Below, in pieces: positions 35,411 to 45,004 of a stretch of DNA of 64,000 bases; the first letter of the stretch is position 1; the number at the start of each line of letters is the position of its first letter. Source of the stretch: Priestia megaterium (GTDB lineage: Bacteria > Bacillota > Bacilli > Bacillales > Bacillaceae_H). Below the pieces are notes generated by a model that made no database searches, was not told the origin of the DNA, and saw nothing but the letters and a program-made list of their open reading frames with translations. The stretch is from contig VTEF01000002.1 of the NCBI GenBank assembly GCA_008180335.1, forward strand, positions 433,973 to 497,972, given 5' to 3'. A program made the position numbers and the translations under genes.

Positions 35411-37312
35411 ATGAATACCATGACATTTGAAAAGTTACAGTATAACGAGTTAAAAGAAATTGTAAAAACCTATTGTGTGAGTGGGTTAGGAAAAGGTTTG
35501 CTTGATAAGCTGCAGCCGTCTGCTAATCTGAAAGTCGTCAAAACCCGTCTGCAAGAAACGACAGAAGCGAGAAAGCTGCTGGATTCAGAAAGCCATGTTC
35601 CTTTAACCGGAATTTCAAATATAGCAAACATCATTGAAAAGCTGGAAAAAGGAATGATGCTTGACTCAAGCGAATTAGTCGGGATATCTGACTTTTTAAG
35701 GGGATGCAGAAAAATCAAGCGGTTTATGGCAGATAAGGAGTTTTTTGCGCCGGTGTTAAGTTCCTATGCCTACTCGATGACAGAGCTTACAGGGATTGAG
35801 GAAGAAATAAATTTTTCAATTAAAGCAAACAAAGTAGACTCAGCTGCCAGCAAAGAATTAAAACGAATTAGAAGGCATTTAGAGACGACAGAAGACAAGA
35901 TTGCAGAACATCTTAATAAATTTTTGCGAAGCAGCAAAAACAAAGACTATATACAAGAATTTTTTATTAGCAAAAAAAGCGACCGTTATACAATTCCTAT
36001 TAAAGCTGCCTATAAAAATCATGTCGCAGGAACCATTGTGGAAGTGTCTTCGAAAGGTTCCACAGTCTTTATTGAACCGAGTGCAGTTGCAAAGCTGAAT
36101 ATGGAATTGGCTTCGTTAAAAGCGGAAGAAGGAATCGAAGAGTATCAAATTTTAGCAGGGTTATCGGGACTTATTTTAGAAAAAATCGCGGAAATCAAAG
36201 TCAATGTCGAACTAATTGGCCAATACGATATGGTGTTTGCTAAAGCGAAATACAGCAGACAAATTGACGGAATTGAACCGAATGTCAACGACTATGGCTA
36301 TATGAAACTCATCAGCTGTAAACATCCGCTTTTAACAGGGAAAATAGTTCCGCTTGATTTTGAAATTGGCAAAGAATACCGCAGTTTAATTATTACAGGA
36401 CCGAATGCAGGCGGTAAAACGGTTGTGTTAAAAACGATTGGCTTACTGACACTTGCGGCGATGTCTGGGTTTCACATTGCTGCTGATGAGACGACAGAAA
36501 TTGCTGTTTTTGATCAAGTCTTTGTCGATATTGGCGACAATCAAAGTATTGAAAATGCACTTAGCACCTTTTCATCGCACATGAAAAACATCGCAGAAAT
36601 AGCCCGTATGATAACGAATAATACGCTGCTTCTATTTGATGAAATCGGGAGCGGGACTGAGCCGAATGAAGGTGCTGCGCTGGCTATTGCCATTTTAGAA
36701 GAGTTTTATCAGATGGGTGCGATAACCGTGGCAACGACTCATTATGGTGAAATTAAGCGTTTTTCAAAAATGCATCCGGATTTTATGAATGCAGCGATGA
36801 AATTTAACAGTGATACGTTAGAGCCTGCTTATAAACTGATAATTGGAAAATCTGGTGAAAGCAATGCTCTGTGGATTTCAAAGAAAATGAATTTACGTGA
36901 CAGTATTTTAGAAAAAGCGAAGGTTTATATAGAAAACAAAGACTATAATTTAAATTATGTAAGAGAAGATCGGATCCGTAAGCCAAAAGCAATATCAAGC
37001 ATGGAAGCGAAGGATTATGAATATGAAATTGGAGATAAAGTAAAATTATTAGAGCATAACGAGTATGGGATCGTCTATAAGAAGAGAAATGAATTTAATA
37101 ACATTGTTGTGCTATGTAATGAAGCGTTCATGGAAGTAAACTACAAGCGAGTGGCGCTTGAAATTAAAGCAACGGACTTATACCCCGCAGACTATGATTT
37201 AAATTCATTGTTTGTGAGCTATAAGGAACGTAAATTAGAGCACGATATTCAAAGAGGTTCTAAAAAGGCACTGCGAAAAATTCAAAAAGACATGAGAAAG
37301 AACAGAGAATAA
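35411..37312 (+). CDS. MutS2-like ATPase lacking the Smr nuclease domain
   Basis: 633 residues. Residues 1-310 are the MutS2-type core and clamp helices; then the ABC-type ATPase: Walker A GPNAGGKTVVLKT near 330, Walker B LLFDEIGSGTEPNEGAALA with Asp410-Glu411, and the switch ATTHYGE. After it comes a small KOW-like beta region (YEIGDKVKLLEHNEYGIVYK). Canonical B. subtilis MutS2 is about 785 residues and ends in an Smr domain, which is absent here. MutS2 splits collided ribosomes; this paralogue may do so without cutting. Start at the ATG after GTGAGGAG. Confidence 0.8.
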   Translation: MNTMTFEKLQYNELKEIVKTYCVSGLGKGLLDKLQPSANLKVVKTRLQETTEARKLLDSESHVPLTGISNIANIIEKLEKGMMLDSSELVGISDFLRGCRKIKRFMADKEFFAPVLSSYAYSMTELTGIEEEINFSIKANKVDSAASKELKRIRRHLETTEDKIAEHLNKFLRSSKNKDYIQEFFISKKSDRYTIPIKAAYKNHVAGTIVEVSSKGSTVFIEPSAVAKLNMELASLKAEEGIEEYQILAGLSGLILEKIAEIKVNVELIGQYDMVFAKAKYSRQIDGIEPNVNDYGYMKLISCKHPLLTGKIVPLDFEIGKEYRSLIITGPNAGGKTVVLKTIGLLTLAAMSGFHIAADETTEIAVFDQVFVDIGDNQSIENALSTFSSHMKNIAEIARMITNNTLLLFDEIGSGTEPNEGAALAIAILEEFYQMGAITVATTHYGEIKRFSKMHPDFMNAAMKFNSDTLEPAYKLIIGKSGESNALWISKKMNLRDSILEKAKVYIENKDYNLNYVREDRIRKPKAISSMEAKDYEYEIGDKVKLLEHNEYGIVYKKRNEFNNIVVLCNEAFMEVNYKRVALEIKATDLYPADYDLNSLFVSYKERKLEHDIQRGSKKALRKIQKDMRKNRE

Positions 37313-37323
37313 GACGAGGTAGC

Positions 37324-37358
37324 AAAAAGAGAAAGTTCGTAAGGACTTTCTCTTCTTT
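37324..37358 (+). terminator. Terminator of the MutS2-like gene
   Basis: AGAGAAAGT / ACTTTCTCT, 9-bp stem, then TCTTTA. Confidence 0.75.
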
Positions 37359-37511
37359 ATGCTTAGTTTCATCTCCGCAGATTTTGACAGTAAAAGCAAA
37401 ATAGAATGAAGTGAGTAAACGAGATGAAAGTCTTAAACAGTTTATGAATAAATTTCCTTTCTTAGCGGGAAATACAGTCAAATCTATTGTTTAACTTGAT
37501 TGGGTGAAAGC

Positions 37512-37634
37512 ATGAAAATTCAACCAGGAATAGCGCCAATCCATCTTTATTTCTTATTGCTTCTTTCATCAGGGTTTTTAAATCATGTGCTGATTTTACT
37601 GGTCGGTATTTTTAGCGTATTTACCTCATATTAG
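37512..37634 (+). CDS. Forty-residue hydrophobic ORF, possibly a permease remnant
   Basis: ATG, 40 codons and TAG: MKIQPGIAPIHLYFLLLLSS followed by GFLNHVLILLVGIF. The first helix resembles the start of polytopic spore-germination or amino-acid permeases, so this could be the stump of a lost gene. The ribosome site is weak (GGGTG). The rest of the 37359-37757 gap shows nothing else. Confidence 0.3.
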   Translation: MKIQPGIAPIHLYFLLLLSSGFLNHVLILLVGIFSVFTSY

Positions 37635-37757
37635 CGACACGAATGACTCTTTTGCTAATGAGCTTTCCTTTCATTTATTACCAAAAGCAACTAGATTTAT
37701 AGATTCTAACTATGAGATAATATGGGAATAAATGGGTTATGGAAGGAAGGTAAAACT

Positions 37758-39065
37758 TTGAAACACAAACGAACGCTGTTCATATTAATTAGTTTAACTG
37801 CTATTTTATTTGCAGGAAGCGTCATCTATAGTCTGGTCAAAAATGATGACACTTATCAATATTTTACGGGTTTAGGCAGCAGTATTTCCATTTCACCTGA
37901 TGATAAAAAGTTCGTATTTTCCTATTTTATTAACGGAAATGAAGCAATTTACAGTGCAAATATGGATAGCACCAATATAGAAAAACTCAGTCATTCAAAT
38001 GAAAAACGCTATCATGCGCCTCAATATTCACGCGATGGGAAGAAATTAGTATACTTAGGCAAGGATACAGAGAAAATTGATACACTTTATCTATCGAATA
38101 GCGACGGCACTGATTCAAGACAGCTGACAAACAAGAGCCTTCATATTGCTGAAGCTGTATTTTCTGCTACCGGTGAAACTATTTATTTTATTGGTGTTCC
38201 AGCAGAAGACTTTAAGAAACGTGAAGGAGAACAAGAACGAGGCTTTGATTTATATTCGATTGATACAAGCAGCGGCAAGCAGAAACGATTAACAGATAAA
38301 AATCATTTTTCAATGAACTCGCTGTCGTCTTCTCCTGACGGAAAGCAAATATTTTACACGCTATTTGAGGGCGAGAATGAACGTTTATACTCGTTTTCAA
38401 TTGAAGGCGGAACCGAAAATGCAGCAGCAATTCCGAAAGAAATGCCTAGAGATCTATATCATTCTGCGTTATCGCCTGATGGCAACAGTCTTGCATTCAC
38501 GGCTGTTTCGAAAGAATCGCAAAACAGCTCGCTTTATGAGTATGAATTATTTGTATCTAATCTAAAAAGCGGGAAAACGAAACAGCTGACAAATCTTAAC
38601 TCTTCAATTGAATCGCCAGTGTTTTTCCATCAGCAAAACAAGATAGCATTTCTTGAACACATAAATTGGCCGGCTGATCCCGCTCAGTTTACATTAAGCA
38701 CAATCGACATTGACACTAAAAAAGTAGATGCAGTTACACTCAATATTCCAGCTGAAAAAAGTGAAGCTTGGCTTTTAAAATCAGTAAACAGAATGGTTAA
38801 CATTTACACAATCGGCGGGGTGTATACCATTTTGCTTGCGTTAGTAACGGTTTATGTTCATTTTCAATTTCAAAAAAAGTATTTGATTGCAATCATCAGC
38901 CTTATCCTCTCTATTATTACGTTAGCAGCGAGTTTTGTAGTAGCAGCTCTTATGGATCCGTGGTATGGCATCGGGGTGGGAGGTTTAGCAGCCGGTCTCT
39001 TTATTTGCACCATTTTTATATTTATATTTTCTTTTTTATTAGGGTTTGTTAAACGATTATATTGA
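37758..39065 (+). CDS. Membrane-anchored TolB-like beta-propeller protein
   Basis: 435 residues. An N-terminal membrane anchor (LFILISLTAILFAGSVIYSL), then about residues 30-330 with repeated TolB/WD40-like blades (ISPDDKKFVFSYF, YSRDGKKLVYLG, SSPDGKQIFYT, LSPDGNSLAFT), then three C-terminal helices. The propeller would lie outside the membrane. Such proteins bind peptides or ligands; the partner is unknown. The start is a TTG with GGAAGG 7 bases upstream. Confidence 0.65.
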   Translation: MKHKRTLFILISLTAILFAGSVIYSLVKNDDTYQYFTGLGSSISISPDDKKFVFSYFINGNEAIYSANMDSTNIEKLSHSNEKRYHAPQYSRDGKKLVYLGKDTEKIDTLYLSNSDGTDSRQLTNKSLHIAEAVFSATGETIYFIGVPAEDFKKREGEQERGFDLYSIDTSSGKQKRLTDKNHFSMNSLSSSPDGKQIFYTLFEGENERLYSFSIEGGTENAAAIPKEMPRDLYHSALSPDGNSLAFTAVSKESQNSSLYEYELFVSNLKSGKTKQLTNLNSSIESPVFFHQQNKIAFLEHINWPADPAQFTLSTIDIDTKKVDAVTLNIPAEKSEAWLLKSVNRMVNIYTIGGVYTILLALVTVYVHFQFQKKYLIAIISLILSIITLAASFVVAALMDPWYGIGVGGLAAGLFICTIFIFIFSFLLGFVKRLY

Positions 39066-39284
39066 AGAATAAAATGAACTTTTGTTCTGTAGCGGTTATA
39101 TAAATATGGACAAAAGTGACTGATTTAAAGTGGCAGCAGTCAGGAAAATGGTTGCTGATAGTTGCTTGTCATTTACTAATGCTACTTGTGAGAGATTAAG
39201 ATTATCCTCATTTAAGTTACAGGGTGGCCTTTATTCTTGAACGAACAGGTTAGTTGAATAAGCGGATTATAGTTAAAGTTATAG

Positions 39285-39315
39285 AGCATTTCTTTGTAAT
39301 AAGGAATGCTTTTTA
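39285..39315 (+). terminator. Terminator in the gap after the propeller gene
   Basis: AGCATTTC / GGAATGCT stem followed by TTTTTA, 220 bases after the stop codon. Nothing else is recognised in 39066-39436. Confidence 0.65.
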
Positions 39316-39436
39316 TCTTTGTCTGAAAAAGATTTGTATAACAACAAAAATATCATCAAAATAAATAAAAAATTATTGTAAAACGATAAATGATGTGTTA
39401 AATTCAATTTGACAATAAATAAGTGAGGTGCTTTTT

Positions 39437-39913
39437 ATGAAACATGGTTCAACACTCTTTTTAAAGATAGCTGTTATTCTTATTGGAATTCCAGTTCTTG
39501 CTTTGGGTATATTTGGGTTGTCTTGGTTAGTGAATAATCCAGCAAATCCAGATTATGCCCATATGCTATATCCCATTTTAATAGGTATGTATGTATCAGT
39601 GATCCCGTTTTACATTGCATTGTATAAGGCTTTTAGACTTTTAAGTTATATTGACAAGAACAAAGCTTTCTCACAAATTTCTGTTAAAGCTTTAAAGAAT
39701 ATAAAATACTGTGCAATCACAATCAGTACCTTGTGTGTGGTAATGATGCCATTCGTTTATCTCGTAGCAGAGAAAGACGATGCCCCAGGTCTCATAATAA
39801 TCGGAATGGTCCCTATCTTTGCTTCAATGGTAATCGCAGTATTCGCTGCTGTTCTTCAAAGACTTTTACAAGAAGCGATTGATATAAAATCGGAAAATGA
39901 CTTAATAGTCTGA
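39437..39913 (+). CDS. DUF2975 membrane protein (YoaS-like)
   Basis: 158 residues with four helices: LFLKIAVILIGIPVLALGIFG, LYPILIGMYVSVIPFYIALY, KYCAITISTLCVVMMPFVYL, and LIIIGMVPIFASMVIAVFAAV. The loop ALYKAFRLLSYIDKNKAFS is the DUF2975 signature. It overlaps nothing but is followed 10 bases later by a Cro-type HTH gene, the same order as B. subtilis yoaS-yozG. GAGGTG sits 7 bases before the ATG. Role unknown. Confidence 0.75.
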   Translation: MKHGSTLFLKIAVILIGIPVLALGIFGLSWLVNNPANPDYAHMLYPILIGMYVSVIPFYIALYKAFRLLSYIDKNKAFSQISVKALKNIKYCAITISTLCVVMMPFVYLVAEKDDAPGLIIIGMVPIFASMVIAVFAAVLQRLLQEAIDIKSENDLIV

Positions 39914-39923
39914 GGTGATAACA

Positions 39924-40145
39924 ATGGCGATTATAATCAATATTGATGTGATGTTGGCTAAAAGGAAAATGAGTGTAACAGAGCTTTCGGAGAGAGTTGG
40001 AATAACAATGGCTAACCTTTCTATATTGAAAAATGGAAAGGCAAAAGCGATTCGATTATCCACTTTAGAGGCGATTTGTAAGGCTTTAGAATGTCAGCCT
40101 GGAGATATTTTAGAATACAAAAGTGACGAAGAAAGTCAGGGATAA
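39924..40145 (+). CDS. Cro/CI-type HTH regulator (YozG-like)
   Basis: 73 residues, a single XRE-type helix-turn-helix with VTELSERVGITMANLSILKN and ending ALECQPGDILEYK. Small one-domain regulators of this kind regularly accompany DUF2975 membrane proteins and probably respond to or control them. GAGGTGATAACA precedes the ATG. Confidence 0.8.
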   Translation: MAIIINIDVMLAKRKMSVTELSERVGITMANLSILKNGKAKAIRLSTLEAICKALECQPGDILEYKSDEESQG

Positions 40146-40189
40146 TAAAATTTGGTTAATGAACATTGTGAAGGAAAGAAGAATTAAAT

Positions 40190-40385
40190 ATGACAATTAA
40201 GATATACAGGTTTGTACATTTTATGTGGACTGGAATTTTAGCTTTCTAATTTCTATTCCCATTTTAGAAAGAGGCGGAATAGATAGAGATGTTTTTGGTG
40301 AGAGTTTTTTATAGGTATTTGGATAGTAGGAGTAGCCTTTCTATTTAATAAAAGCCTCACAAAATTAGGCTTGATTTATATTTGA
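40190..40385 (+). pseudogene. Frameshifted small membrane protein gene
   Basis: Three frames join into one protein-like reading: MTIKIYRFVHFMWTGILAF, then ISIPILERGGIDRDVFGE, then FFIGIWIVGVAFLFNKSLTK and LGLIYI before TGA. Two single-base shifts (near 40250 and 40310) are needed. It follows the YozG-like gene directly and may have been the third gene of that unit. The family was not recognised. Confidence 0.5.
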
Positions 40386-40505
40386 TTATCAACAATATTA
40401 GTTAACAGAGCCTTTTATTAAAACAAGTAACAGCGCGAGCAGCCAAAGAGTAGAGGAAGATAGGTGAATCGTTGTGTCCGGCTCTTTGGAAAAGGGGGAT
40501 GAAAT

Positions 40506-41648
40506 ATGAAAGTTTTAATTGCAATCGATTCATTTAAGGGAAGTATTTCTTCTAAAGAAGCAAGCAAAGCTATTTCCACAGGAATAAAAGATGTCTATCC
40601 AGATGCAGAAATTGTCATGATTCCTTTAGCAGACGGCGGTGAAGGTACAGTTGAAGCATTGATTGAAGCAACAGGAGGTCAAGCAGTTAAAAAAGAGGTG
40701 ATGGGGCCGTTAAGGGAAAGAGTAGCGGCTGTTTACGGCATTTTAGGAGATGGAAAAACAGCCGTTATTGAAGCAGCCGCGGCCTGCGGTCTGCCCCTTG
40801 TTCCTGCTGATAAGCGTGATCCATCTGTTACGACGACGTATGGAGTAGGGGAGCTCTTGCGTGATGCGCTTGAAAAAGGCTGCCGTGAATTTGTAATAGG
40901 ACTTGGCGGAAGTGCTACAAATGATGGAGGAGTTGGCATGCTTCAAGCGTTAGGCTTCCGTTTTTTAAATGACCGCCATGAAGAAGTTGGCTTAGGAGGA
41001 AAAGAGCTCAAACAGATTCGGAAAATTGATATGAGTCAGGTGCATCCGGCTTTGAAAGAGTGTACATTCAATGTCGCTTGTGATGTACAAAACGTGCTTT
41101 ATGGGCCAATGGGTGCTGCATATGTGTTTGGACCTCAAAAAGGAGCAGCGCCACAAATGGTAAAAGAGCTTGACGAAGGACTTGAGCATTTTGCACAGAT
41201 CGTTTTAAAAGAGCTTCAAATGGATATTCATAACAGGAGCGGTGCAGGTGCTGCCGGCGGATTGGGTGCTGCATTTGCAGGTTTTTTAAAGGCGCAGCTT
41301 CAGTCTGGAATTCAACTTGTTTTAGAAACTGTGCAAATGGAAGAAAAAATGAAAGACGCCGACTTTGTTCTGACTGGCGAAGGGAAATTAGATAGCCAAA
41401 CGTCAATGGGCAAAGCTCCTTTAGGTGTAGCACAGCTGGCTGAAAAGCATCATATTCCCGTTATCGCATTAGCAGGTGGCATTACCGAAGAAACAGCAGC
41501 CTTAAATAAACTTGGCATCACTTCGTATTTTTCGATTATGAATGCACCAATGACGCTTGAAGAAGCACTAGATGCAACGGTTGCTTTTACTAATTTACAC
41601 GTAACGACGAGCCAGTTGTTCCGGTTGATCAAGGCTATTAAGAAATAG
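40506..41648 (+). CDS. glxK: Glycerate kinase (GlxK/GarK family)
   Basis: 380 residues of the GckI-type glycerate kinase family: MKVLIAIDSFKGSISSKEA at the N-terminus, ADGGEGTVEALI, VIGLGGSATNDGGVGML near residue 130, and FVLTGEGKLDSQTSMGKAP near 300. It phosphorylates D-glycerate with ATP in the cytosol. AAAAGGGGGATGAAAT precedes the ATG. It is not next to other glycerate or glyoxylate genes; the pathway position here is unclear. Confidence 0.9.
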   Translation: MKVLIAIDSFKGSISSKEASKAISTGIKDVYPDAEIVMIPLADGGEGTVEALIEATGGQAVKKEVMGPLRERVAAVYGILGDGKTAVIEAAAACGLPLVPADKRDPSVTTTYGVGELLRDALEKGCREFVIGLGGSATNDGGVGMLQALGFRFLNDRHEEVGLGGKELKQIRKIDMSQVHPALKECTFNVACDVQNVLYGPMGAAYVFGPQKGAAPQMVKELDEGLEHFAQIVLKELQMDIHNRSGAGAAGGLGAAFAGFLKAQLQSGIQLVLETVQMEEKMKDADFVLTGEGKLDSQTSMGKAPLGVAQLAEKHHIPVIALAGGITEETAALNKLGITSYFSIMNAPMTLEEALDATVAFTNLHVTTSQLFRLIKAIKK

Positions 41649-41698
41649 TTTCTTCTCTATGACGTATGCTGAAAGTGTACATAAATAGCACTATCTCG

Positions 41699-42472
41699 TT
41701 AATTCGTTTTTAAGTTATAAAAGTTAACTGTGTTTTTGTATAGAGCGGCGTAAACCTCACTTGAAGGCAAGTGCTTTAAGCTTGCAATCATTTCAATGGA
41801 TTGGTGAATCATGCTCGGATGAGTTTGTTTACCTTGAAACGGACCTTTAAAAGACCAAGGACCATCCGTTTCGACCATGATTTGCTGAACTGGATACGCT
41901 TTTACGAGCGTTTGGATTTCCTTTTCATACACCACATCTGGAGTGAAGGAAATATAGTAATTATTTTGAATCATGCGTTCAACCGTGGTTTGATCACCTT
42001 TAAACCAGTGGAAATGAGCTTTTGAAACTGAATGTTTTTCAAGAAGGTCACAAACGATTTGTGCGTGTTCGTATATAGCATGAAGAACAAGTGGTTTGTC
42101 CCATTGTTTTGCTTTGAGTATCATGAGCTCCAACAATTCAATATAAGGGTCAACGGGAATAGTTTGCTGTCTATAGAAGTAATAAGGAAGACCCACTTCA
42201 CCAACAGCAACCATTTCATCGGTATGGAGAGCCATCCATGAAAGCAAATCTGCCAACTCATGATCGGAAGGGAGCAGCTGCTCTGGGTGATAGCCGTAAG
42301 CTGGATGTACTTTAGGATGACGAGCTGCCATTTCTTGATTAATTTTGCACGAGTTTAAGTCCCAAGACACAGCAACCAGCCCTTTAAGCGACGAATCATT
42401 TTCAATGATTTGCAAAAGATCCTGTTTTTTATACTGATCAAGATGAATATGTGCATCAATGATTTTGTTCAT
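41699..42472 (-). CDS. TatD-family metal-dependent hydrolase
   Basis: 257 residues with a TIM-barrel: first metal site DAHIHLD, glutamate in VAVGEVGLPYYF, histidines in LVLHAIYEH and AHFHWFKGD, and the last aspartate in VETDGPWSF. TatD enzymes are DNases or related phosphoesterases; this sub-branch is not the canonical TatD/YcfH and its substrate is open. It converges with the glycerate kinase gene. Confidence 0.8.
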   Translation of the reverse strand: MNKIIDAHIHLDQYKKQDLLQIIENDSSLKGLVAVSWDLNSCKINQEMAARHPKVHPAYGYHPEQLLPSDHELADLLSWMALHTDEMVAVGEVGLPYYFYRQQTIPVDPYIELLELMILKAKQWDKPLVLHAIYEHAQIVCDLLEKHSVSKAHFHWFKGDQTTVERMIQNNYYISFTPDVVYEKEIQTLVKAYPVQQIMVETDGPWSFKGPFQGKQTHPSMIHQSIEMIASLKHLPSSEVYAALYKNTVNFYNLKTN

Positions 42473-42836
42473 AGATCTTCACTCCATAATGTTTTTGGCA
42501 AAGATAAGCTCTTGAATACAGCCTATGAATGAAAGGAAAGGATTGTCCTCAACTAAGCTGAGTTATTTTCAATCTGTACATACCTTGTATACTTAATGAT
42601 TTTATCACTTACTGTGACAGAACAGATCCTGAGGAAGCAAATTTTTCCTTGGGATTTTATGATGCAATCAAGAACATTTACGTTCAATGATTTGTCGCAA
42701 TTTATTAAACTACGACTTTCATTCATACTTTCTATTCTTTTTATTCATTTTACTTATGAAATTGAGGGATGTACACTTGTTCTGTTAATAGTTTGCTAGA
42801 TAGTAATCGATACACAGCAAGAAGGGGGTGCATTGA
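42473..42836. other. Divergent intergenic region
   Basis: 364 bases between the divergent tatD-like and gntP-like genes. It must carry the promoter of the hydroxybutyrate unit, but I found no convincing -35/-10 pair, cre box or hairpin. Confidence 0.4.
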
Positions 42837-44117
42837 ATGATTATTATTACAGGGCTATTATTATTAATGTTTTTTGCTTATCTCGGTTGGTCCATTATTT
42901 GGATTGCACCTGTTGTGGCTACATTTGTCGCATACTTTAGCGGTTTAGATGTGTTGCCTACATATACGGATGTCTATATGGGCGGATTTGTTGATTTTGC
43001 AGCCAAATGGTTTCCTATTTTCTTATTAGGTGCGATATTTGGTAAGCTGATGGAAGATACGGGAGCTGCTAGAACGCTTGCGCATCGCATCGCAAAGGTA
43101 TTTGGCAGCAAGCGCGCTATTTTAGGTGTATTAGTTGCTTGTGCGATTCTTACATATGGCGGTGTCAGCTTATTTGTTGTAGTGTTTGCAATTTATCCGC
43201 TAGCGATTGCCTTATTCCGTGAAGCGGATGTTTCGCGTAATTTACTGCCGGCAACAATTGCGCTGGGTGCTTTTACGTTTACGATGACAGCAATTCCAGG
43301 AACACCACAAATACAAAACTTAATTCCGACTGATACATTTAAAACAAATGCAATGGCAGGATCCATTATTGGAATCGTTTCCGGTCTGATTATGGCAGTA
43401 GGAGGCTATCTTTGGTTAGCTTATCGTGATAAACAGTTAAAAGCAAAAAATCAAGGGTTCACTGAACCAGATGAGAAAGCGGTTGCAGATGAAGGACAGT
43501 CTGAATCAGGAAGTTTTATTTTCGCGCTTTTACCATTGCTTGTCGTTGTATTAACACTAAATGTATTAAAGTGGGCACCGATTGCTTCGTTATTAGTAGG
43601 GGTTCTATCGATTCTAATCATTAACATTAAGCAGTACAAGTCATTTATTCCTTCTGTGAATGAAGGAGCAAAAGGTTCTGTAATGGCTGTAATTAATACA
43701 AGTGCAGCTGTTGGCTTTGGTTCTGTTATTACAGCGGTTCCTGAATTTAAGGATGTAACGAATATGCTTTTGAATGTATCAAGCAATCCGCTAGTTTCAG
43801 AAGGGCTGAGTGTGCAAGTACTTGCGATGATTACAGGATCAGCCTCAGGCGGAATGGGGATTGCCTTACAGGCGTTAGGTGACACTTGGTATCAATTATC
43901 ACAGACGACGGATGTAAGTGCAGAAGCATTACACCGAATTGCAAGCGTTGCATCAGGAGCTTCAATTTTACCGCATAATGGAGCATTGTTAACATTATTA
44001 GCCGTAACAGGATTACGTCACAAAGAAACATACAAAGATGTATTTGTCGTTGCGCTCGTTATTCCAACAATTGCACTTTTTGTCGGAATTGCATTAGCAG
44101 CGATGGGCATTATTTAA
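42837..44117 (+). CDS. GntP-family permease, probable 3-hydroxybutyrate importer
   Basis: 426 residues, about 12 membrane helices. Family signatures include FFLGAIFGKLM-like FPIFLLGAIFGKLMEDTGAA, the re-entrant ATIALGAFTFTMTAIPGTPQ and SGGMGIALQALG. GntP members take up gluconate or other hydroxy acids by proton symport. The next gene, 18 bases downstream, is a 3-hydroxybutyrate dehydrogenase, so the likely cargo is 3-hydroxybutyrate. Confidence 0.8.
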   Translation: MIIITGLLLLMFFAYLGWSIIWIAPVVATFVAYFSGLDVLPTYTDVYMGGFVDFAAKWFPIFLLGAIFGKLMEDTGAARTLAHRIAKVFGSKRAILGVLVACAILTYGGVSLFVVVFAIYPLAIALFREADVSRNLLPATIALGAFTFTMTAIPGTPQIQNLIPTDTFKTNAMAGSIIGIVSGLIMAVGGYLWLAYRDKQLKAKNQGFTEPDEKAVADEGQSESGSFIFALLPLLVVVLTLNVLKWAPIASLLVGVLSILIINIKQYKSFIPSVNEGAKGSVMAVINTSAAVGFGSVITAVPEFKDVTNMLLNVSSNPLVSEGLSVQVLAMITGSASGGMGIALQALGDTWYQLSQTTDVSAEALHRIASVASGASILPHNGALLTLLAVTGLRHKETYKDVFVVALVIPTIALFVGIALAAMGII

Positions 44118-44135
44118 AACAGGAGGAGATTAGAC

Positions 44136-44912
44136 ATGATTAAAGATCAAGTTATTGTCATTACAGGAGCAGCACGAGGAATTGGATTTGAAATTGGAAA
44201 ACAGTTTGCTGAAAATGGCGGAAAAATTGTTTTATCTGATATTGATAAAGACGGTGTAGAAGCAGCAGCTGCAACACTTCGTGACTCAGGTTATGAAGCA
44301 TTAGGCGTAAAAGCAGATGTAACAAAAGAAGAAGATATTAAAAACTTAATTGAAACAGCTAACAAGCATTTCGGCGCAGTGCATACAATCATTAACAATG
44401 CTGGATTACAACATGTTTCTCCAATTGAAGAATTCCCGACTGAAAAGTACGAGTTAATGATCAAAATTATGCTTACAGCACCGTTCATGGCAATTAAGCA
44501 CGCATTCCCGATTATGAAAAAACAAGGATTCGGACGCATCATTAATATTTCTTCGATCAACGGTTTAATTGGTTTTGCTGGCAAAGCGGCTTACAACAGT
44601 GCCAAACACGGTGTAATCGGCTTAACAAAAGTAGCGGCTTTAGAAGGAGCAGAACATGGCATTACCGTGAACGCATTATGCCCGGGTTATGTAGATACAC
44701 CATTAGTACGCGGCCAATTAGAAGACTTGGCAAAAACAAGAAACGTAGCATTAGAAAGCGTATTAGAAGAAGTTATTTATCCATTAGTTCCTCAAAAGAG
44801 ATTACTAGATGTAAGTGAAATCGCAGATTACGCAATCTTCCTGGCAAGTGATAAAGCAAAAGGCGTAACAGGACAAGCGGTTGTTATGGATGGCGGATAC
44901 ACAGCTCAATAA
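44136..44912 (+). CDS. bdhA: D-3-hydroxybutyrate dehydrogenase (SDR)
   Basis: 258 residues of the classical SDR fold. The NAD loop is TGAARGIGFEIG, then NNAGLQHVSPIEEFP, the catalytic Ser in NISSINGLIGFAGKAAYNSAKHG with Tyr-x-x-x-Lys, and the C-terminal GQAVVMDGGYTAQ. The LQHVSPIEEFP stretch and the Q after NAGL are typical of BdhA, which oxidises 3-hydroxybutyrate to acetoacetate with NAD. AGGAGGAGA precedes the ATG. It links to the PHB-depolymerase-type esterase upstream in the window. Confidence 0.88.
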   Translation: MIKDQVIVITGAARGIGFEIGKQFAENGGKIVLSDIDKDGVEAAAATLRDSGYEALGVKADVTKEEDIKNLIETANKHFGAVHTIINNAGLQHVSPIEEFPTEKYELMIKIMLTAPFMAIKHAFPIMKKQGFGRIINISSINGLIGFAGKAAYNSAKHGVIGLTKVAALEGAEHGITVNALCPGYVDTPLVRGQLEDLAKTRNVALESVLEEVIYPLVPQKRLLDVSEIADYAIFLASDKAKGVTGQAVVMDGGYTAQ

Positions 44913-44968
44913 TCAAAAATTCGGTTATTTAGTTTATAAAAGACGGCATGCGATAATTTGAAACCTAG

Positions 44969-44996
44969 AAAGCCCTCCTGATATGGAGGGCTTTTT
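44969..44996. terminator. Terminator between bdhA and the LysR gene
   Basis: AAAGCCCTCC / GGAGGGCTTT with a TGATAT loop and T-rich flank; placed between convergent genes and usable by both. Confidence 0.85.
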
Positions 44997-45004
44997 CAAT
45001 CGAA

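Noticed and set aside
42650-42690. Possible sigma-54 promoter (GGGATTTTATGATGCAA) ahead of the gntP-bdhA unit
   Set aside because: The GG and GC spacing can be made to fit, but the TGGCAC block is poorly matched and the only sigma-54 activator seen here is a fragment.
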